NCBI RefSeq assembly: GCF_019972815.1
Contig: NZ_BPPA01000002.1
Span: 62,001 to 126,000 of the forward strand
Direction of reading: 5' to 3'
Length of the DNA stretch: 64,000 nt
DNA from: Lactobacillus huangpiensis
Lineage (GTDB): Bacteria > Bacillota > Bacilli > Lactobacillales > Lactobacillaceae
Shown here: in pieces, positions 56,213 to 64,000 of the stretch
How the letters are laid out: every line of letters starts with the position of its first letter
Position numbering within the stretch: the stretch's first letter is position 1
Made by a program: the position numbers and the translations under genes
Notes under the pieces: generated by a model
Seen by the model: the letters and a program-made list of their open reading frames with translations, nothing else
What the model was told of the DNA's origin: nothing
Database searches by the model: none

Positions 56213-56870
56213 TGTTTTCTTTGCAGGCAATAACTTTAGCAGAATTTTGCAAGGCTTGTGGACTTCCGTTTGGATTGCAGGTGTTAGTCTGGTTATTGGT
56301 CTTGTTTTAGGTACATTACTTGGTGTATTGCGCACTTTACCCAATAAAATAATTCGGTTTATTTTGCGGCTATATCTGGAATTCTTCAGGATAGTTCCCA
56401 CCATCGTACTATTATTTTTGTTCTACTATATTTTACCGCGCAGCTTTCACATCAATTGGCCTGCCAGTTGGATGGCAGTTTTAGCATTTGCCCTATGGGT
56501 TGCTGCTGAGTTTAGTGATATCGTTCGTGGAGCAATAGAATCAGTTCCTATCGCTCAAAAAGAATCAGGTTTAGCTTTGGGCTTGAGCAAAGTGCAACTT
56601 TTTCGCTACGTTTTATTACCCCAAGCCGTGCAGCTTGAGTTACCGGCAACTATTAATCTGGCTACAAGAGTAATTAAAACTACCTCTTTATTAATGATGA
56701 TCAGTATTATGGATGTCATCGCGATTGGACAACAGATTATTGAAGCTAATAACCAAAAATATCCGACAGCTGTTTTTTGGATTTACGGTCTGATTTTCTT
56801 TTTATATTTCATAATAGATTATCCATTATCAGTATGGTCTAAACGGCTAGCAGCAAAGCAGGACAGGTGA
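56193..56870 (+). CDS. Amino-acid ABC transporter permease 2
   Basis: 225 residues of the same HisM/GlnP family, with the EFFRIVPTIVLLFLFYYILP helix and the EAA-type loop (AQKESGLALGLSKVQLFRYVLLPQA). It pairs with the preceding permease as a heterodimer. ATG 56193 lies inside the preceding gene, after AAAGGAAGG. Confidence 0.9.
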   Translation: MAHSAINVFFAGNNFSRILQGLWTSVWIAGVSLVIGLVLGTLLGVLRTLPNKIIRFILRLYLEFFRIVPTIVLLFLFYYILPRSFHINWPASWMAVLAFALWVAAEFSDIVRGAIESVPIAQKESGLALGLSKVQLFRYVLLPQAVQLELPATINLATRVIKTTSLLMMISIMDVIAIGQQIIEANNQKYPTAVFWIYGLIFFLYFIIDYPLSVWSKRLAAKQDR

Positions 56871-56875
56871 GATAA

Positions 56876-57616
56876 ATGACAAAAGAAGTTTTACGTGTTG
56901 AACATCTAAACAAGTTTTATGGTGATTGGCAAGCTTTACATGATATTAGTTTTACGCTTCATCAAGGTGAAGTGCTGACATTATTAGGTCCTTCCGGTTC
57001 TGGTAAAAGTACTTTAATTAGATGCTTAAACGGCTTGGAAGATTTTAAAAGTGGCTCACTTTACTTTAAAGGAAAAAAGATTGAGACTGATGCTAAAAAT
57101 TGGCAGGCTTTACGCCAAAAAATCGGCATGGTTTTTCAAAGTTATGATTTGTTTCCTAACTTTACGGTTCTCGAAAATGTTTTGCTGGCACCAGTAAAAG
57201 TACAAAAAAGATCTGAAGAAGAAGTCAAAAAAGAGGCTCTGCAGCTGTTAAAACGAGTAGGATTGGAAAAATACGTTGATTCTTATCCTCGTGAATTGTC
57301 TGGTGGACAAAAACAAAGAATTGCTATCGTCAGAGCATTGGCAATGCACCCCGAAGTAATGCTTTTTGATGAGGTTACCGCTTCTCTTGATCCAGAAATG
57401 GTTCGGGGAGTTTTACAAATTATGACTGATTTATCCCGTGTTGATCATATGACAATGATTATCGTTACCCACGAAATGAACTTTGCACGCCAAATAGCAG
57501 ATCAGGTTTTATTTCTAGAAGAAGGAAAAATTTTAGAAAATACACCTGGTAAAGAATTTTTTGAACATCCCCAAACAGATCGTGCTCGTGATTTCTTGAC
57601 TAGTATGGACTTTTAA
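56876..57616 (+). CDS. Amino-acid ABC transporter ATPase
   Basis: 246 residues with Walker A GPSGSGKST, Q-loop GMVFQSYDLFPN, signature LSGGQKQR and Walker B VMLFDEVTASLDPEMV. The typical polar amino acid transporter Walker B is FDEPTSALD; here Pro is replaced by Val (FDEVTASLD), a mild deviation. It follows the permeases by five bases. Confidence 0.92.
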   Translation: MTKEVLRVEHLNKFYGDWQALHDISFTLHQGEVLTLLGPSGSGKSTLIRCLNGLEDFKSGSLYFKGKKIETDAKNWQALRQKIGMVFQSYDLFPNFTVLENVLLAPVKVQKRSEEEVKKEALQLLKRVGLEKYVDSYPRELSGGQKQRIAIVRALAMHPEVMLFDEVTASLDPEMVRGVLQIMTDLSRVDHMTMIIVTHEMNFARQIADQVLFLEEGKILENTPGKEFFEHPQTDRARDFLTSMDF

Positions 57617-57626
57617 GGAGTAAATA

Positions 57627-58472
57627 ATGAAGAAAAATAAAAGCAGAAATATTATTATTGGTGTTTTAGTAGTTTTAATTATTGCAGTTGCCGCATTTTT
57701 TGGTATCAAGTCATCAAAAAATAATAGCAGTAATGCCAATGAAAGCAGCGTGACTATGATTAAAAAGCGGGGAGTTTTACGAGTTGCCGTATTTGGTGAT
57801 TTGCCTCCTTATGGTTGGGTTGATGATCATGGCAACCGTGTTGGTTATGATGTGCGTCTTGCACGTCAAATGGCTAAGGATTTGGGTGTTAAAGTGAAAT
57901 TTACCCAGGTTAATGCGAATAATCGCGTAGATACTCTTAATTCAAATAAAGCTGATATCGTTTTAGCTAACTTTACACAAACACCTGAGCGTAAACAAGT
58001 TGTTGACTTTGCTAAGCCATATATGAAGGTATCAGTTGGAGTTATTTCTCCTAAGAATGCACCGATTACAAACGCTTCTCAGCTAAAGGGTAAAAACTTG
58101 ATTGTCAACAAGGGCACAACAGCAGAAAATTACTTTACCAAAAAGGGCGGTGTAGACTTGTTGAAATTTGACTCTAAAACGCAGCAATTCAACGCTTTTA
58201 AAAACAAACGTGCTGCGGCTTTAGCAGATGATAATTCATATCTTTATGCTTGGGTAAAGAAGAATCCTAATTACACTGTTGGAATTAAAAACATCGGACC
58301 TAATCAATTCATTTCTCCTGCGGTCAAAAAGGGTAATAAGTCTCTTTTAAATTGGACGAATAAAGAAATTACTAAATTAGCAAATAAAAAATTCTTTACT
58401 GATGATTATAATAAGGAACTCAAACCATACTTTGGTAAAGAAGTTAAGCCGAGCGACATTGTTTTAAATTGA
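57627..58472 (+). CDS. Amino-acid ABC transporter substrate-binding protein
   Basis: 281 residues of the SBP_bac_3 family (KKRGVLRVAVFGDLPPYGWVDDHGNRVGYDVRLARQMAKDLG). The N-terminus is a single hydrophobic helix (IIIGVLVVLIIAVAAFFGI) after a basic MKKNKSRN, with no lipobox Cys. It is therefore probably anchored by an uncleaved transmembrane helix, unlike the usual lipoprotein form. It is the last gene of the operon. Confidence 0.9.
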   Translation: MKKNKSRNIIIGVLVVLIIAVAAFFGIKSSKNNSSNANESSVTMIKKRGVLRVAVFGDLPPYGWVDDHGNRVGYDVRLARQMAKDLGVKVKFTQVNANNRVDTLNSNKADIVLANFTQTPERKQVVDFAKPYMKVSVGVISPKNAPITNASQLKGKNLIVNKGTTAENYFTKKGGVDLLKFDSKTQQFNAFKNKRAAALADDNSYLYAWVKKNPNYTVGIKNIGPNQFISPAVKKGNKSLLNWTNKEITKLANKKFFTDDYNKELKPYFGKEVKPSDIVLN

Positions 58473-58587
58473 TGCAGCTGCTATAATAAATAAGTCTTGA
58501 ATTTTATTATCAAAAATGATAAGGTATTAAACGTTAATCGATTAATCTATGACTTGAAATAGGAGTCATGGCAAAGGAGTAATAATT

Positions 58588-58836
58588 ATGAAACAAGATA
58601 TTCATCCAGATTACCAACAAGTAGTCTTTATGGATTCAGCAACTGGTGCTAAATTTGTTGCTGGTTCAACATTAAAGCCAAAGGAAACAGTGGATTATGA
58701 AGGTAAAACTTACCCACTAGTTCGTGTTGAAATCACTTCAGATTCTCACCCATTTTACACTGGCAAGCAAAAGTTTGCTCAGGCCGATGGTCGAATCGAA
58801 AAGTTCAACAAGAAGTATGGCATGAACAACAAGTAA
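58588..58836 (+). CDS. rpmE2: 50S ribosomal protein L31 type B
   Basis: 82 residues: [29 protein letters not shown] and a basic tail. It contains no Cys, so it is the zinc-independent type B form that replaces zinc-binding L31 under zinc limitation in many bacteria. AAAGGAG precedes ATG 58588. No Zur-type palindrome was recognised upstream. Confidence 0.95.
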   Translation: MKQDIHPDYQQVVFMDSATGAKFVAGSTLKPKETVDYEGKTYPLVRVEITSDSHPFYTGKQKFAQADGRIEKFNKKYGMNNK

Positions 58837-58854
58837 TATCTTCAATCTGGTGGA

Positions 58855-58883
58855 AGGCAGTCCCATTGGGGCTGCTTTTTTAT
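58855..58883 (+). terminator. Terminator after rpmE2
   Basis: GGCAG-t-CCC / GGGG-CTGC stem with loop ATT and a long T run. Confidence 0.8.
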
Positions 58884-58967
58884 GTAAAGCATAATTGTTA
58901 TACTACCTAAATAAGGAGTATAATTATTACTTTAGCAAAAAACTCTTTTCGGCTAGGAGATAAAAAG

Positions 58968-60335
58968 ATGAAAATGCAACTGGCAGAAATAGCCAAAGCA
59001 ATAAATTCAAAGTGTGAAGGCAATGATCAGACCGTTATTACTTCTATTGCCTTCGATTCTAGAAAAATCGCTGCTGGCGGTTTATTTGTACCGCTAAAAG
59101 GCGATAGAGACGGTCATGATTTTATCAATAGTGCAATTAGCAACGGAGCAAGTGCTACATTGTGGCAAAAGGATCATCCTAATAAACCTGATAGTATTGC
59201 AGTTTTAGAAGTTGATGATCCGTTAACTAGCATGCAGGAACTAGCACAGTATTATTTAAATAAAGTTAACCCTACTGTTGTGGGTATTACCGGATCAAAT
59301 GGCAAAACCACTACTAAAGATATGACGGCAGCTGTTTTAGCAAAGAGATTTAATGTTCATAAAACTGATGCCAACTTCAATAATGAAATTGGCGTACCCA
59401 TGACTATTTTAGACATGAAGCCAAATACAGAAATCTTGGTTTTAGAAATGGGCATGGATCATGCGGGACAATTGCATAAACTAAGTGAATTGACCCATCC
59501 TGACGTTACAGTTATCACCATGATTGGCGAAGCACACATTGAATTTTTAGGTTCGCGTGCAGGAATTGCCGATGCTAAAATGGAAATTACCGATTTTTTA
59601 CGTGAAGATGGCGAACTAATATATAATGGTGATGAACCACTTCTGCGTGAAAGAGCTGATAAAATAACACAGGCAAAAGTTACCTTTGGTTTTGCAAAAA
59701 ATGATACAGTTTATGCAACAGGCTATCGCAGCTACAAACATCATGCTACATTTACGATTAATAACTCTGATCATAAATTTACTATACCTATGATTGGTAA
59801 ACACAATGTTTCTAATGCACTTTCTGCTCTTTGTGTCGGCAGGCACTTTGGTGAAAGTGATGAAGAAATAGCTACTGCTTTGGAAAAATTTACTCCGACG
59901 GCTGACAGAATGGAATGGGAAAAAGGTGACGTTGGAGAAGACATCATGAGCGATGTTTATAACTCTAATCCTACTGCCGTCCGTGCTGTGATAACCAGTT
60001 TTGGTCAGATTCAGGTTCCAGCAGGTAGTCGGCGAATCGCTGTTCTGGGTGATATGTTAGAATTAGGAAACCGGTCGGCTGCACTTCATGCTGGTCTGGC
60101 AGATTGTCTCGACCCCCAGGTAATTAATGAAGTTTATTTATTTGGTACAGAGATGAAAAATTTAGCAGCTGTACTTAAAGAGAGTTATAAACCGGAAAAC
60201 TTGCATTATTATACCCAAGATCAAATGCAACATATGATTACTGACTTGAAAAATGATATAAAGCCGAACGATATTGTGGTTTTGAAGGGTTCGCATGGGA
60301 TGCACCTGGAAAAAGTAGTAGAACGGCTTAGATAA
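58968..60335 (+). CDS. murF: UDP-N-acetylmuramoyl-tripeptide--D-Ala-D-Ala ligase
   Basis: It adds D-Ala-D-Ala to UDP-MurNAc-tripeptide. 455 residues with the Mur-ligase order: N-terminal UDP domain (AFDSRKIAAGGLFVPLKGDRDGHDF), ATP-binding GITGSNGKTTTKDM near 103, central EMGMDHAGQL and C-terminal domain with DVYNSNPTAV. D-Ala comes from alr at 62261 in the same region. ATG 58968 follows AGGAGAT. Confidence 0.95.
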   Translation: MKMQLAEIAKAINSKCEGNDQTVITSIAFDSRKIAAGGLFVPLKGDRDGHDFINSAISNGASATLWQKDHPNKPDSIAVLEVDDPLTSMQELAQYYLNKVNPTVVGITGSNGKTTTKDMTAAVLAKRFNVHKTDANFNNEIGVPMTILDMKPNTEILVLEMGMDHAGQLHKLSELTHPDVTVITMIGEAHIEFLGSRAGIADAKMEITDFLREDGELIYNGDEPLLRERADKITQAKVTFGFAKNDTVYATGYRSYKHHATFTINNSDHKFTIPMIGKHNVSNALSALCVGRHFGESDEEIATALEKFTPTADRMEWEKGDVGEDIMSDVYNSNPTAVRAVITSFGQIQVPAGSRRIAVLGDMLELGNRSAALHAGLADCLDPQVINEVYLFGTEMKNLAAVLKESYKPENLHYYTQDQMQHMITDLKNDIKPNDIVVLKGSHGMHLEKVVERLR

Positions 60336-60345
60336 GGAGAATTTT

Positions 60346-61827
60346 GTGAAATTTTCAGAATTAGGATTAAAAGATGAGCTGTTAAAGGCAATTAAGCGTT
60401 CAGGCTTTGAGGAAGCTACGCCAATTCAGGAACAAACTATTCCTTTAGCTTTAGCTGGCAAAGATGTAATTGGACAGGCTCAAACAGGTACAGGTAAAAC
60501 TGCAGCTTTTGCTTTACCTATCTTGCAAAATTTAGATAAGCACAATAAAGTAATTCAGGCATTAATTATTGAACCGACTCGTGAACTAGCTATTCAAACA
60601 CAAGAAGAGCTTTTCAGACTTGGTCGTGACGAGAATGCGCGAGTTCAGGTTGTCTATGGTGGTGCCGATATTGGTCGTCAAATTCGTTCTCTTAAAAATC
60701 ATGTACCAGCAATTTTGGTAGGTACACCGGGACGTTTACTTGATCATTTAAAACGTAAAACGATTGATTTGGAAAATGTTAATACCATTGTTTTAGATGA
60801 AGCTGATGAAATGTTAGACATGGGTTTCATCCAAGACATTGAAAGTATTTTGAGTTACGTTAAGAACCGTAAACAGACCTTATTATTTAGTGCCACAATG
60901 CCAAAACCAATTTTGAACATTAGTGAAAAATTCATGAACAATCCTGAAATTGTGCGCATTAAGACTAAAGAATTGACTGCTGACTTAATTGACCAGTATT
61001 TTGTGCGTGCTAAAGATTCAGAAAAATTTGACATCATGTGCCGCTTGATTGATGTTGAAAGTCCTGATTTGGCAGTGGTTTTTGTCAGAACCAAACGGCG
61101 CGTTGACGAGGTTACCAGAGGCTTACAGGCACGTGGTTATAATGCCGCAGGGATTCATGGCGATTTATCACAGGCACGTAGAATTACTGTGTTAAAAAGA
61201 TTCCGTGCCGGAAAATTGGATATTTTAGTGGCGACTGATGTAGCTGCACGTGGTCTGGATATTTCCGGTGTAACACATGTATACAATTACGATATACCAC
61301 AAGATCCAGATTCTTATGTTCACCGTATTGGTCGTACAGGCCGTGCTGGTCAAAATGGCAGTTCCATAACTTTTGTTACGCCAAATGAAATTGGCTATAT
61401 GAGGACAATTGAGCAGTTAACTAAGAAAAAGATGACGCCATTACGTCCGCCATCTGATGATCAGGCTTTGCGTGGTCAACTTAAGGTTGCTAAGTCTAAG
61501 ATTGAAGATCTAATGAAAGAGGATTTAACAAAGTATACTGATGACGCAAATGAATTGTTGGAAAATTATTCAGCTGTCGATTTGGTGTCCGCCTTTTTGA
61601 AGAACTTGTCTAAGGACTCTTCGAATGTAGAGGTTAAAATTAGCTCTGAAAAACCTCTTCCTTATAAAGGTAGCGGTCGCAGTGGTCGTGGCCGTTATAG
61701 TCGCGGTAAAAGCAGTCGTGGTGGCTATCGCGGCGACCGCAGTCGCGGGCGTGGCAATTACCGTGGAGGGCATTCACGCCGTTCTGGTAATGGCAAAAAC
61801 TTCGTTATTAAAAATAAAAAAGGTTAA
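60346..61827 (+). CDS. cshA: DEAD-box ATP-dependent RNA helicase
   Basis: 493 residues with the full helicase set: Q motif (GFEEATPIQEQTIP), Walker A AQTGTGKT, motif II DEAD in VLDEADEMLDMGF, SAT, and HRIGRTGRAG. The C-terminus (about 440-485) is an Arg/Gly/Ser-rich tail (SGRSGRGRYSRG), a flexible RNA-binding extension as in CshA-type helicases for RNA decay and cold adaptation. Start GTG 60346 follows AAGGAGA, 11 bases after murF. Confidence 0.94.
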   Translation: MKFSELGLKDELLKAIKRSGFEEATPIQEQTIPLALAGKDVIGQAQTGTGKTAAFALPILQNLDKHNKVIQALIIEPTRELAIQTQEELFRLGRDENARVQVVYGGADIGRQIRSLKNHVPAILVGTPGRLLDHLKRKTIDLENVNTIVLDEADEMLDMGFIQDIESILSYVKNRKQTLLFSATMPKPILNISEKFMNNPEIVRIKTKELTADLIDQYFVRAKDSEKFDIMCRLIDVESPDLAVVFVRTKRRVDEVTRGLQARGYNAAGIHGDLSQARRITVLKRFRAGKLDILVATDVAARGLDISGVTHVYNYDIPQDPDSYVHRIGRTGRAGQNGSSITFVTPNEIGYMRTIEQLTKKKMTPLRPPSDDQALRGQLKVAKSKIEDLMKEDLTKYTDDANELLENYSAVDLVSAFLKNLSKDSSNVEVKISSEKPLPYKGSGRSGRGRYSRGKSSRGGYRGDRSRGRGNYRGGHSRRSGNGKNFVIKNKKG

Positions 61828-61835
61828 CGTTTTTA

Positions 61836-61873
61836 CTAAAAAAGAGTTGTGGCAATTTACAACTCTTTTTTAG
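61836..61873 (+). terminator. Terminator after cshA
   Basis: A perfect 15-bp stem (61836-61850 with 61859-61873) with T run inside the 3' arm. Confidence 0.85.
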
Positions 61874-61905
61874 TATTATATTTTTGATATTAAGAGGAAA
61901 ACAAA

Positions 61906-62259
61906 ATGATCGTTGGAGTCGGTATTGATGCTGTTGAAGTTGGACGTGTAGAAAAAATTATTGCTAAAGGAGATAATTTTGCTCGTAAAGTATTAACTCC
62001 TAAGGAGTTTGAGCAGTACCAAAAACTCTCAGGCAGACGTAAAGCCGAATATTTGGGAGGTCGCTTTTCTATCAAGGAATCCTTTGTCAAAGCTATTGGA
62101 ACAGGATTTGGCAAAGGTATAGGCTTGCAAGATATAGAAACATTGTGGGATGAATTAGGGCACCCCATAACAACATCGACTAAGTTTAACGGCAAGATTT
62201 TCCCCAGTATTACTCATGATAGACATGAAATAGTTACATTAATTGTTTTGGAGAAATAA
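61906..62259 (+). CDS. acpS: Holo-acyl carrier protein synthase
   Basis: It transfers phosphopantetheine from CoA to Ser39 of AcpP. The 117-residue protein has the metal-binding [15 protein letters not shown] and the catalytic [16 protein letters not shown]. The placement just before alr is common in Firmicutes. Its stop is one base before the alr start. Confidence 0.95.
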   Translation: MIVGVGIDAVEVGRVEKIIAKGDNFARKVLTPKEFEQYQKLSGRRKAEYLGGRFSIKESFVKAIGTGFGKGIGLQDIETLWDELGHPITTSTKFNGKIFPSITHDRHEIVTLIVLEK

Positions 62260-62260
62260 A

Positions 62261-63388
62261 ATGGTTCCTGGAATTCATAGACCTGCAGCGGTATATGTTG
62301 ATTTAGCTGCAATCAGACAGAATATCAAAGAAGAAATTAAGCATTTAAGACCTGAACAAAAGTTGTTTGCTGTAGTTAAAGCAAATGCCTATGGTCATGG
62401 GGCAGTACGGATAGCTCGAGAAGCAGTCAAAGTCGGCGCCAGCGGGTTTTGCGTTGCTATTTTGGATGAAGCCATAGAACTAAGACAAGCTGGAATAGTC
62501 CAGCCAATTTTAGTTTTGGGCGTGACTCCTGAAAAGTACGCTTCGCTAGCAGCTGTCAATGGTATTTCTTTGACAGTTCCGAATTTAAAATGGCTGCAAG
62601 GAGCTGAACCAGAACTAAGTCAGAACCATCTGCAATTAAAAATTCACTTAGCGGTGGATTCTGGCATGGGACGCATTGGCTTTAGCGAGGATGAAGAATT
62701 TATTGCTGCAAACGATTTTTTATTGAATAATCCAAATTTTAACGTTGAAGGGATGTTCACACATTTTGCTTCTGCAGACAGCAGCGATGATTCATACTTT
62801 CAGAGCCAAGTTGACCGATTTGATCATTTTAAAAGTTTGTTGAAATTAAAGCCAAGATGGATTCACGTTGATAACACTGCAGCCAGTGTATTTGATAAGA
62901 AAGTTCACAGTGATTTGGTGCGTTTTGGTATTGGTATTTATGGTTTAAATCCTTCATCAAATCCAGTAAGTCCTGATTTAAAGACCGTAATTAAATTAAA
63001 GCCGGCATTGTCCTTTGTTAGTGAGCTGGTGCAGGTTCATACCATTCATAAGGGACAGGGTGTGGGTTATGGATCTACATACATTGCTGATAAAGATCAA
63101 ATTATTGGTACAGTACCAGTTGGATATGCTGATGGCTTTATTCGTAAATTTCAGGGCTTCAAAATTAAGGTGGGTTCTGAGTATTGTCCCATAGTTGGTC
63201 GAGTGTGCATGGATCAATTGATGGTGCAATTGCCTTATGAAATGCCTGTGGGAACAAAAGTAGTTTTGATTTCAAATGATCCAGATGCACCAAACAGTAT
63301 CAAAAAAGCAGCAGATTATGTTGACACTATTCATTATGAAGTTGCCTGTTTACTGGATGATCGTTTGCCGCGAAAATACTATAATTAA
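62261..63388 (+). CDS. alr: Alanine racemase
   Basis: A PLP enzyme that makes D-alanine for peptidoglycan and teichoic acids. 375 residues: PLP Lys in [15 protein letters not shown] near 42, substrate-loop [10 protein letters not shown], and the catalytic Tyr in [14 protein letters not shown] 62261 follows GGAG at 62250 and is preferred over 62243, inside acpS. It is coupled with acpS. Confidence 0.95.
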   Translation: MVPGIHRPAAVYVDLAAIRQNIKEEIKHLRPEQKLFAVVKANAYGHGAVRIAREAVKVGASGFCVAILDEAIELRQAGIVQPILVLGVTPEKYASLAAVNGISLTVPNLKWLQGAEPELSQNHLQLKIHLAVDSGMGRIGFSEDEEFIAANDFLLNNPNFNVEGMFTHFASADSSDDSYFQSQVDRFDHFKSLLKLKPRWIHVDNTAASVFDKKVHSDLVRFGIGIYGLNPSSNPVSPDLKTVIKLKPALSFVSELVQVHTIHKGQGVGYGSTYIADKDQIIGTVPVGYADGFIRKFQGFKIKVGSEYCPIVGRVCMDQLMVQLPYEMPVGTKVVLISNDPDAPNSIKKAADYVDTIHYEVACLLDDRLPRKYYN

Positions 63389-63400
63389 TAATAGGCAAGC

Positions 63401-63429
63401 AAAAAGCACATCAAGCTGATGTGCTTTTT
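63401..63429. terminator. Bidirectional terminator, alr and CBS/ACT gene
   Basis: A perfect 13-bp stem (63401-63413 with 63417-63429), A and T runs on the two sides, between convergent genes. Confidence 0.88.
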
Positions 63430-63442
63430 ATAATGATGATAT

Positions 63443-64000
63443 TTAATTGTTATCTTCTTGATTGATATAAACACCAGGATTTTCATCGCTCATCAGTGTC
63501 ATTCCAGCTTGAAGATCCTCAATTTCAGCAACTACATAACTTTTACGTTCAAGCCGCCTAACAATTTCTTTTAAGGTATCTTCAGTAAGTCCTGCCGGTA
63601 ATGTAAACAAGATACGTCTCACAGCATTGTTTGTTTCACCGGCTGTAGATGCGTCAAGACTCATTACACCAGCTATGGCACAAAACTTACTGATGATTTT
63701 AGTCATCTTTGCCAAATTTCCTTGTGAATCATCAGTTAAAACAGTAAGTACGTAGGACCCTGTTTTTATATTCCAAGCCTCTGATAACATACCAAGTAAT
63801 TTCGAGTGAGTTAGAATGCCATAAAATTTATTTTCTTCATCTAAAACCGAAATGTAAGGTAAATCCTTAATTGTGAAGAAAACTTTAAAAAATGGTGAAT
63901 TAACCTTGATAGTTTTCGTAGCATTTTTTAATAAATACGTAACTGGCAGGCTCATGTCCTTACCTTGAGATTTATGGCGGTAAATGTGCATTTTATAAAT
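63443..64000 (-). CDS. CBS/ACT-domain protein, N-terminus outside window
   Basis: The minus-strand frame is open to the window edge (IYKMHIYRHKSQ continues left), so the gene is cut. The visible 185 residues contain a CBS motif (ISVLDEENKFYGILTHSKLLGMLSEAW) and a C-terminal ACT-like domain (VLTVLTDDSQGNLAKMTKIISKFCAIAGVMS). A CBS pair plus ACT is the layout of CbpA-type c-di-AMP-binding proteins; ligand identity is inference. The internal ATG 63991 is not necessarily the true start. Confidence 0.75.
   Translation of the reverse strand: MYKMHIYRHKSQGKDMSLPVTYLLKNATKTIKVNSPFFKVFFTIKDLPYISVLDEENKFYGILTHSKLLGMLSEAWNIKTGSYVLTVLTDDSQGNLAKMTKIISKFCAIAGVMSLDASTAGETNNAVRRILFTLPAGLTEDTLKEIVRRLERKSYVVAEIEDLQAGMTLMSDENPGVYINQEDNN

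Noticed and set aside
61570-61873. Overlapping Ala/Thr/Val-rich frames opposite or alongside the cshA 3' end
   Set aside because: They are shadows of the Arg/Gly-rich codon pattern of the helicase tail.

Overview
The window is a chromosomal segment of a low-GC Gram-positive bacterium, most likely a Lactobacillus of the acidophilus/delbrueckii group. The reasons are the FASII order fabT-fabH-acpP-fabK-fabD-fabG-fabF-accB-fabZ-accC-accD-accA, a C69 dipeptidase with an N-terminal Cys, an L-2-hydroxyisocaproate-type dehydrogenase, RpoE delta upstream of pyrG, AT-rich spacers and strong AGGAGG-type ribosome sites. No tRNA, rRNA, CRISPR array, insertion sequence or phage gene was seen.

Layout. 1-6050: prs, then one 'A' and two 'B' ABC half-exporters in tandem. 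6118-10668: an HD phosphohydrolase, an Rgg-family regulator, an unlisted 14-codon hydrophobic peptide gene and a fumarate-reductase-like flavoprotein broken by an 8-bp tandem duplication. 10792-21382: biotin ligase diverging from the complete FASII/acetyl-CoA carboxylase operon, with FabT-like operators in the shared promoter region. 21485-26952: an MFS transporter, a DUF1934 protein, rpoE, pyrG with a G-tract attenuator, and a MurA with Asp at the catalytic Cys position. 27113-32268: a secreted orphan, a ROK fructokinase, a frameshifted dipeptidase, an XRE regulator with a decayed membrane partner and an APH-fold kinase. 32343-36153: xpt-pbuX under a guanine riboswitch, diverging from guaA. 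36384-38002: an ImmA/IrrE metalloprotease-regulator coupled to a PIN-domain protein, a likely toxin-antitoxin or stress module. 38166-42393: acetolactate decarboxylase and a second ABC half-exporter pair whose second gene has an internal stop. 42564-45109: an ABC transporter with a LytTR regulator and a DUF3021 membrane protein. 45224-46768: a stand-alone caspase-like protease. 46966-53084: an amino-acid permease and a BglG-controlled PTS/GH3 glycosidase operon with a RAT-like antiterminator site. 53210-64000: ribokinase, hydroxyacid dehydrogenase, an amino-acid ABC transporter behind an attenuator-like leader, rpmE2, murF, a DEAD helicase, acpS, alr and a partial CBS/ACT protein.

How it works together. 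The core is housekeeping: nucleotides (prs, pyrG, guaA, xpt), lipids (fab/acc plus biotin ligase to activate AccB and acpS to activate AcpP) and cell wall (murA, murF, alr). Between these lie accessory islands: peptide signalling (Rgg plus short peptide), exporters, an ImmA-PIN pair and a caspase. Four genes carry apparently recent inactivating lesions (8-bp duplication, 1-nt frameshift, nonsense, and nonsense plus frameshift), which suggests ongoing gene decay or, for the single-base ones, possible sequencing error. The most interesting candidates for new biology are the Rgg/14-aa peptide pair and the stand-alone caspase-like protein.
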